NCBI RefSeq assembly: GCF_029784165.1
Contig: NC_073695.1
Span: 101,621,306 to 101,685,305, forward strand
Direction: 5' to 3'
DNA length: 64,000 nucleotides
From: Wyeomyia smithii
Lineage: Eukaryota > Arthropoda > Insecta > Diptera > Culicidae
The position numbers were made by a program, and so were the translations under genes. Of the stretch, positions 57,360 through 64,000 are shown one piece after another (the stretch's first letter is position 1; the number at the start of each line of letters is the position of its first letter). Below the pieces are notes generated by a model. It was not told where the DNA came from and did not search any database. It was given only the letters and a program-made list of their open reading frames with translations.

Positions 57360-57393
57360 TCATTCTGTGCCGAACACGCATCAGTATCGGACG
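57360..57393 (+). promoter_or_regulatory. Internal Pol II promoter of LINE (Inr + DPE)
   Basis: The element opens with TCATTC, an arthropod initiator (TCAKTY). Taking its A (57362) as +1, bases +28 to +32 (57389-57393) read GGACG, a perfect match to the downstream promoter element consensus RGWYV at the exact required spacing. TATA-less Inr/DPE promoters are established for Drosophila jockey and I factors. Confidence 0.8.
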
Positions 57394-57810
57394 TGTGATC
57401 GGTGATCGCTCCGATAGAATATAAAACAAAAGACGTGTGAACAAGTGTTGGCATTGTTTGCCTGGTCGAGTGAAATAAATCCGGGTTCAAGGTCGCGCCT
57501 TTGTGCAACTGTTTCGCATCGTGACTACCAGCTGGTGCGTAAGCCGATTTGGCTGCTGGCTGAATTGTGCTACAGCAGTGGACGAGACACACAAGAGGAA
57601 AAAGAAGAAGCCATCAGTTGACAGTGAGTTGTATCGCTGTGTGGAGTGATCTCACACCTGGCTCGCTGCTGGTGGCTGTTTGGTGCTGCTGTATTGGTGC
57701 TGCTGGCTGTGACGGCTGCAACTTCGAACGATCGGACAACTAACCTTACTGGGAGGGAGAAGTAAAAAGGTACGTGCTCTTGTCGGCGCTAGTGCGCTAG
57801 ACTTAGCGGG

Positions 57811-59182
57811 ATGGATGTAGATCCCTCGCCTCCCGCGCCACCATCCCCGAACCCCTCTGACCCTGACCCTTCTGTTACCCCCTCCCCTGTTGATTCTTCA
57901 GTCCTCCCTCGCCCCAGGCTTTACCCAGACGGAGCCCAGGGCGGCTATACTGTCTATTTTCGGCCAAAGGCGGGACCGAAATCGAAACAGTTGAACCTCT
58001 TGCAGATTTCTAAAGACCTGACGAGGGAGTACAAGGGCGTGACCGAAATTTCCAAGGTCCGGCCTAACAAGCTCCGTGTCGTGGTCAGTAACCTGAAAGA
58101 GGCCAACGATATAGCTTGCTCTGAGCTCTTCACACGCGAGTATCGCGTTTACATACCCGCACGAGACGTGGAGATCGACGGTGTCATAACCGATTCGAGT
58201 CTGTCCGTCGAGTGTATACTGGAAAGTGCCAAAGGGTGCTTTAAAAAACAAAACCTGTCCCGACGTAAAGGTGCTCGACTGCAAGCAATTGCGGTCAGCA
58301 TCGATCATCGGTGGCAAAACAGTATACACCCCGTCAGACTCGTTTCGAGTTACGTTCGCCGGGTCAGCGCTACCAAGCCACGTCTCGATCCACCGGGTTC
58401 GTCTCCCTGTGCGATTATATGTGCCTCGCGTCATGAACTGCCTGAATTGTAAGCAGTTAGGCCACACCGCCGCCTACTGCTGCAATAAGGCACGTTGTGG
58501 CAAGTGTGGGGAGAATCATGCGGATGATTCCTGCAGTAAAAATGCTGAAAAATGCATTCACTGTGGGGAGAGTCAGCATGAGCTCTCGACATGTGCGGTG
58601 TACATGCAGCGCAGGGATAAAATAAAGAGGTCTCTCAAAGAGCGTTCGAAGCGTTCTTACGCTGAGATGCTGAAGAAGACCGTTACCACTTCTCCCATTA
58701 CATCAAACCCTTATGATCTGTTGTCCTCCGATGAAACCGATTCTGACGATTCACCAGCGGGAACATCTTACGCCAATCCTGGGGAGTCTAGAAAGAGGAA
58801 AAATATTTCCTCTCCTAAACTTCCCAGAAAAGGTCCTAAGATTTCTCAAAGTGAAATGAAAGTTACAAGCAAACCAAACGGTGCTGCGGAAAAACCGAAG
58901 CAAACTCCTCCTGGGCTTGCAAATTTAAAGTCCCAGAAGGAGGTCTCAGAACTGCCAGGAACATCTAAAACCCCAGTTGTTCCTTTTGCACATCCAGTTG
59001 ATGAAACAAAATCTGGATTAGTGAAATTTTCTGACATTGTGGACTGGATTTTTGAAACTTTCAATGTACCCGATCCAATTAAAATTTTTCTTACAGCATT
59101 TCTCCCAACAGTTAGATCATTTTTGAAGCAGTTGACTGCCCAATGGCCCCTCCTTGCAGCTATTGTATCCTTCGATGCCTAA
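57811..59182 (+). pseudogene. LINE ORF1, gag-like, one frameshift
   Basis: Encodes the nucleic-acid-binding ORF1 protein of an I/Jockey-type LINE. A Pro/Ser-rich N-terminus is followed by a conserved central domain (GGYTVYFRPKAG, EISKVRPNKLRVVV, YRVYIPARDVEIDGVI). Three zinc knuckles follow at about 58437-58600 (CLNCKQLGHTAAYC, CGKCGENHADDSC, CIHCGESQHELSTC), with a Lys-rich tail and a hydrophobic C-terminus. The frame opens at ATG 57811 and breaks at an A6 run (58243-58248), where one extra A switches the reading to the frame that continues to the stop at 59180-59182. Its last 8 bases overlap the ORF2 start. A one-base homopolymer expansion is the simplest explanation. Confidence 0.9.
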
Positions 59183-62100
59183 TTCAACTGCGTATATGAA
59201 GGATTCTATCTCTGTCTTACAGTGGAATTGTAGAAGTATTTTACCAAAAATTGAATCGTTTAAAGTTTTGATAAATAAAAACAAATGCCATGCATTTTCC
59301 CTTTGTGAAACTTGGCTTACTTCAAATATTGATCTCAACTTCCATGATTTTAATATTATTCGCCTTGATCGAGACACCCCATATGGAGGAGTACTTTTAG
59401 GGATTAAAAAGTGCTATTCTTTCTATCGTATTAACCTCCCCTCGATTCCAGGCATCGAAGTTGTCGCATGTCAAATGACAATACAAGGTAAAGAGCTTTG
59501 TATTGCCTCAATATATATTCCTCCCAGAGCACAGGTTGGGCAACGGCTGCTCTTTGATTTAATAGAACTTCTTCCCTCGCCACGTTTGATTTTGGGAGAC
59601 TTCAACTCTCATGGCGTGGCTTGGGGTTCCCCTTACAATGATAACCGCTCCTCTTTAATCTCTAACCTATGCGATGACTTCGACATGACTATTTTAAACA
59701 ACGGCGAAATGACACGTATCCCGAAACCTCCAGCGCGCCCAAGCGCTTTGGATCTATCCTTATGTCCGACGTCGCTACGGTTGGATTGCACATGGAAGGT
59801 AATCCCCGATCCTCACGGTAGCGACCATTTGCCTATTCTTATTTCAATTAATAACGGGTCAACTCGCATGCGACCAGTTGACATTCCGTATGACCTCACA
59901 CGGAATGTCGATTGGAAGTTATACGAGGAAATGATTTCAAAAGCGGTCGATTCGATTCAACATCATCCACCACTTGAAGAATACAACCTCCTCGCGGGCT
60001 TGATTCTCGACGCCGCGTTGCAAGCCCAAACGAAGAAATATCCCGGCGTAACGATTAAAGAACGGCCTCCCACTCCGTGGTGGGACCAAGAGTGCTCCGA
60101 TGTCTACACGCAAAGATCCGACGCGTTTTTGGCCTACCAGAAGGGAGGTATACCCGACGACTATATACGGTATTTGGAGCTTAATACCAAGCTTAAAAGC
60201 TTGGCTAAAGCAAAGAAACGCGGATATTGGCGTCGGTTCGTAAACGAGACGTCGAGGGAGACATCGATGAGCACTCTTTGGAACACAGCCCGAAGAATGC
60301 GGAATCGCGTAACGGTCAACGAAAGCGAGGAGTCTTCAAGTAGGTGGATATTTGATTTTGCCAGGAAAGTATGTCCGGACTCTGTTCCTGAGCAAAATAT
60401 TGTTCGTGATGCGTCTCCGGGCCACGACGCGATAGAATCACCTTTTACGATGGCAGAATTTTCAGTTGCCCTCCTGTCCTGTAACAATAACGCGCCTGGG
60501 TTAGATAGAATCAAATTCAACTTGCTGAAGAATCTACCCGGCAATGCCAAGAGGCGCTTGTTGAACTTGTTCAATAAGTTCCTGGAGCAAAACATTGTAC
60601 CGCAGGATTGGAGGCAAGTGAAGGTGATCGCCATCCAAAAACCAGGGAAACCAGCTTCTGGTCACAACTCTAATAGGCCGATTGCAATGCTATCCTATAT
60701 CCGGAAATTGATGGAAAAAATGATACTCCGTCGTTTAGACCATTGGGTCGAATCAAACGGTCTACTATCGGATACTCAATTTGGCTTCCGCCGTGCCAAA
60801 GGGACGAATGATTGTCTTGCGCTGCTTTCAACAGATATTCAGCTGGCGTATGCTCGCAAAGAACAAATGGCGTCTGCGTTCTTGGACATTAAGGGGGCTT
60901 TTGATTCCGTTTCTATTGACATTCTTACGGGTAAACTTCACCGACAAGGATTTTCTCCAATTTTGAACAATTTTTTGCACAATTTGTTGTCCGAAAAGCA
61001 CATGCATTTTACGCACGGCGATTTGGCAACTTTTCGCATTAGCTACATGGGTCTTCCCCAGGGCTCATGTTTAAGCCCCCTTCTTTACAACTTTTATGTA
61101 AATGACATCGACGAATGTCTGGCAAATTCATGCACGATAAGACAACTTGCAGACGACAGTGTAATCTCTGTTACAGGAGCCAAAGCTGCCGATTTGCAAG
61201 GACCATTGCAAGATACCTTGGACAATTTGTCTGCTTGGGCTTTACAGCTAGGTATCGAATTCTCTCCGGAGAAGACTGAGATAGTAGTTTTTTCTAGGAA
61301 GCATGAACCTGCTCAGCTTCAAACACAATTAATGGGTAAAACGATTTCTCAGGTTTTGGTACACAAATATCTTGGTGTCTGGTTCGACTCTAAAGGCACC
61401 TGGGGTTGTCACGTGAGGTATCTGATGAAAAAATGTCAACAAAGAGTGAATTTTCTTCGTACAATAACCGGACAATGGTGGGGAGCCCATCCAGGAGACC
61501 TTATAAGGCTTTACCAAACAACGATATTGTCTGTTATTGAATACGGGTGTTTCTGCTTCCGCTCCGCAGCAAACACACATCTGATCAAACTGGAGCGAAT
61601 ACAATATCGTTGTTTGCGTATCGCCTTAGGTTGCATGCAGTCGACCCATACGATAAGTTTGGAGGTCTTAGCTGGAGAACTACCATTGAAAAACCGCTTC
61701 TGGAGCCTGTCTTCTCGTATTCTTATCAAATGTGAGGTCTTGAACCGTCCCGAGATTGAAAATTTTGAAAGGTTAATCGAACTTAATTCTTAAACCCGTT
61801 TTATGACATTGTATTTCCATGACATGTCCCAAAATATTAACCCTTCTTCGAATATTCCAAATCGTGTCGACTTATCAAATACTTCTGACTCTACTGTGTT
61901 TTTCGATACATCCATGATAGAAGAAACTCGTGGAATCCCGGATCATTTACGCGTGCAGCAGATCCCCAAAATTTTTTCCAATAAATATCGAAACATCAAC
62001 TGCAACAATATGTTCTACACTGACGGATCACTTCTTGATTGGTCCACTTGCTTCGGTATTTTCAATAACAATTTAACCGTCTCCCATAAGCTCGATAATC

Positions 62101-62861
62101 CTGCTTCTGTTTACGTCGCAGAATTGGCTGCAATTAAGTACACCCTAGGGATTATCGAAAAAATGCCCACGGACCATTATTTCATCTTTACGGACAGTCT
62201 CAGTTCCATTGAGGCTCTCCGATCGATAAAAGATGTTAAGCACTCTCCGTATTTCCTGGGGAAAATACGGGAGCATCTGAGTGCTTTATCCGAGAAATCG
62301 TTTCAGATTACCTTAGCGTGGGTCCCTTCTCACTGCTCGATACCGGGCAATGAGAAAGCTGACTCTTTGGCTAAGGTGGGCGCAACAAACGGTGATATTT
62401 ATGAAAGACCAATTGCTTTTAATGAATTTTTCGCACTTGTACGTCAGAATACGATCATCAATTGGCAAAATGCTTGGACCAGAGGGGAATTGGGAAGGTG
62501 GTTACATTCCATAATCCCCAAAGTATCGACGAACCCGTGGTTCAAGGGGTTGGATGTAGGTCGGGATTTCATTTGCGTGATGTCCCGGCTTATGCTCAAT
62601 CACTATAGATTTGACGCGCATCTCCGTCGTGTTGGGCTCGGGGAAAGTGGTATCTGTGCCTGTGGTGAGGGTTATCACGACATAGAGCATGTGGTTTGGT
62701 CATGCCCTGTACACCGTGACGCCAGGTCTAAATTAATAGCTTCCCTGCAGGCCGAAAGTAGGCAGCCGGCTGTTCCTGTTCGTGATGTCTTGGCGAGCCG
62801 TGACCTATCCTACATGTCCCTTATATACGTTTTCCTGAAATCCATCCACGCCCCAGTTTAA
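59175..62861 (+). pseudogene. LINE ORF2: endonuclease, reverse transcriptase, RNase H, one stop
   Basis: ATG 59175 overlaps the ORF1 stop (ATGCCTAA). The frame is 1229 codons with a single internal TAA at 61791-61793. Order: apurinic-like endonuclease (LQWNCRS, LCETWL, YIPPRA, GDFNSHGVAWGS, SDHLPI; residues about 14-230); reverse transcriptase (KPGKP, RPIAML, GFRRAKGTND, FLDIKGAFDSV, MGLPQGSCLSPLL, LADDS at about 658-662, HKYLGVWFD); RNase H (FYTDGS with Asp near 950, VAELAAIKY, FTDSLSS, WVPSHCSIPGNEKAD); and a Cys/His tail (CACGEGYHDIEHVVWSC). All catalytic motifs are intact. The stop falls in the linker between RT and RNase H, and both sides share one frame, so a single C-to-T change in a Gln codon would explain it. 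RNase H would be lost unless re-initiation at ATG 61803 occurs. Confidence 0.9.
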
Positions 62862-63258
62862 TCCTATTCCCTTCCGCCTACATCCAACCAAACGACAAGA
62901 ACACGTTAAGACCCCGGATCCGGAAACAGCAACTAGACCCGCACGATACTCTCAGGTCCCGAGGGAGACAACCCAATATGCCAGTCCGTAATATCTTGGC
63001 CCAGCAGCGGAACATATTCAATATGCTGCTTACCTATGGCGATGGAAAACCATCAAACAACAAATCAGTGCTTTTAATGCAAAACATTCTAGCTTTAAGT
63101 TAGATTTAGTTTCAGCTCGTAGTCAGCAGCGAGGATAAAAAATTTGCTTTTAGTTATTAAGATACTTTAGAAAGTAAGCTACCAGATATAATTGGCGCCG
63201 TTAAACATTAAATTGTATTTGTGCCGTGTCAAATAAATCATAGATGAAGAAAAAAAAA
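62862..63258 (+). other. LINE 3' UTR and A-rich tail
   Basis: About 400 bp of untranslated text ending AATAAATCATAGATGAAG and an A run at about 63250-63259, directly followed by the right target duplication. Confidence 0.85.
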
Positions 63259-63271
63259 ATCTCCGCGTGGA
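63259..63271 (+). repeat. Right target-site duplication of LINE
   Basis: ATCTCCGCGTGGA, matching 57347-57359. Confidence 0.95.
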
Positions 63272-63376
63272 GGTATTGTGTCATACTTTACAACTGATTG
63301 CCACAATCCGAGTAACAAGCAAACAAACTTCGCTTTCAATTCACAGTGAAGGACGAACTAAATTGTAGGCCGAACC

Positions 63377-63403
63377 ATGCTGAACCTGAGCAACACGTGC
63401 TAG
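63377..63403 (+). promoter_or_regulatory. Short upstream ORF before SLC7 start
   Basis: ATG at 63377 opens an 8-codon frame ending TAG at 63401-63403, 57 bases before the SLC7 ATG and in the same frame. It also shows that the transporter frame cannot extend further upstream. A possible splice acceptor (CTTTCAATTCACAG) ends at about 63345, so the leader may begin there. Confidence 0.5.
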
Positions 63404-63460
63404 ATATTTCGACGCTACCTGAACCATTGAACACTCTGCGACAATCACACAACCTTGAAG

Positions 63461-64000
63461 ATGACGACTGCAGCGGAACACAAAACTGGCGGTCTCAAGC
63501 GAGAAATGGGCTTAATGTCCGCCATTAACGTCATCATTAGTGTCATGATCGGATCAGGGATATTCGTTTCGCCAACAGCCGCTCTTCGATACTCCGGAAG
63601 CGTGGGATTCTGTTTGATAATTTGGAGCGTTTGTGGAGTAATTTCTTTACTGGGGGCACTATGCTTTGCCGAGCTGGGAACGATAGTTCCTCGCTCAGGA
63701 GCCGAATATGCCTACCTGATCGAAGCCTTCAGGAAGACACACAAATTTTGGGGTCCACTACCGTCGTTTATCTGCGCCTGGGTCTATGTCATGGTACTAC
63801 GACCCGCTGAAATTGCTGTCATCATTCTCACTTTTGCAGAGTATTCGATCTTACCTTTCAGTCATGTGCTTGGATTAAATCACCTCTCCGCGGAGGATCT
63901 CCACCGGCTTATCAAGCTGGTAGGAATACTAGGATTAGGCAAGTATTTAAAGCGATCATAACAGAATTACGGTTACGTAATTTAATTGCTTTGCAGGTAT
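63461..64000 (+). CDS. SLC7-family amino-acid transporter, first coding exon (partial)
   Basis: ATG 63461 starts MTTAAEHKTGGLKREMGLMS, leading into transmembrane helix 1 with the unwound substrate-binding motif IGSGIFVSP. Helix 2 follows (VGFCLIIWSVCGVISLLGAL, then CFAELG), and helix 3 (ICAWVYVMVLRPAEIAVIIL, continuing LTFAEYSILP). This is the light-chain (LAT/b0,+/xCT) branch of SLC7, sodium-independent exchangers that normally pair with an SLC3 heavy chain at the plasma membrane. Fly relatives include minidiscs, JhI-21 and genderblind; which one is orthologous cannot be decided from 159 residues. The exon ends at 63938 (TTAG/GCAAGT), a 58-nt intron follows with GC at its 5' end, and TTGCAG at 63991-63996 precedes GTAT, the first bases of the next exon. 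The split codon becomes Gly and the next residue Ile or Met, as expected within a membrane helix. The gene continues outside the window. A young LINE sits about 200 bp upstream. Confidence 0.9.

Larger units (their letters stand above)
57360..63258 (+). mobile_element. Full-length I/Jockey-superfamily LINE
   Basis: A 13-bp duplication ATCTCCGCGTGGA at 57347-57359 and 63259-63271 frames a 5.9-kb non-LTR retrotransposon. It has a 5' UTR with internal promoter, ORF1 (gag-like), ORF2 (endonuclease-RT-RNase H) and a 3' UTR ending in an A-rich tail. Presence of RNase H after RT suggests the I clade or a related group, not Jockey in the strict sense (inference). It carries one frameshift and one stop, so it is dead as written but clearly young. 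Confidence 0.95.

Noticed and set aside
58240..58252. Programmed ribosomal frameshift site in LINE ORF1
   Set aside because: The required shift is +1 in the given frame, while the A-rich heptamer would suit a -1 shift in another frame; mutation or homopolymer error is simpler.
58226..59182. Independent zinc-knuckle host gene
   Set aside because: It is the downstream part of LINE ORF1 after a one-base frame change.
61803..62861. Separate host RNase H gene
   Set aside because: It is in the same frame as LINE ORF2 and lies inside the LINE TSDs, so it is the C-terminal part of that polyprotein.

Overview
The window is AT-rich, intron-containing animal DNA, almost certainly from a dipteran and most likely a mosquito (inference). 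The grounds are a short-intron NOSIP-type gene, an SLC7 amino-acid transporter exon ending in a 58-nt intron, and a dense mix of insect-type elements: Tc1/mariner DD37E relics, mag-clade Ty3/gypsy, RTE, Jockey/I-type LINEs, tRNA-derived SINEs, and hAT, piggyBac and PIF/Harbinger MITEs. Nothing prokaryotic was seen: no operons and no CRISPR arrays.

Only two host protein-coding loci can be supported. NOSIP (minus strand, five exons, 29574-30675) looks complete. The first coding exon of an SLC7 light-chain-type transporter (plus strand, from 63461) runs off the right edge and appears to use a GC-AG intron. A GC-richer block near 17410-17900 may be an untranslated first exon of a minus-strand gene, but this is weak.

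Region by region. 1-8.7 kb: relics of two mariner-like transposases, a TIR element with a second MITE nested in it, a CA-microsatellite repeat and a tRNA-derived SINE with target-site duplication (TSD). 8.7-14.3 kb: one RTE retrotransposon relic broken by several later insertions (a hAT MITE, a 1.36-kb hAT element carrying further insertions, and a DD37E mariner), with a mariner relic and a Harbinger-type MITE on its left. 14.3-24 kb: mostly unassignable AT-rich DNA with small MITEs and a second DD37E relic. 24-29.2 kb: a 4.8-kb mag-clade LTR retrotransposon with identical 234-bp LTRs, sitting inside an older MITE. 29.5-30.7 kb: NOSIP. 31-45 kb: MITEs, a hAT element carrying captured RTE segments, a pogo-like start fragment, a Jockey fragment inside a TA-flanked element, and a SINE. 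45.46-51.39 kb: a long foldback (palindromic) element whose left arm holds another MITE and a 3.4-kb hAT copy, which itself contains a further repeat. 52-57.3 kb: MITEs, including second copies of two families seen earlier. 57.36-63.26 kb: a full-length I/Jockey-type LINE with 13-bp TSD, a recognisable Inr+DPE internal promoter, one ORF1 frameshift and one ORF2 stop, lying about 200 bp upstream of the SLC7 start codon.

The strongest results are structural: exact TSDs give a relative insertion order through several nesting levels, a paired empty/filled site dates one repeat insertion, and frameshifts confined to homopolymers in otherwise intact young elements raise the possibility of assembly error. 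Every similarity call comes from motif recognition without a database search.
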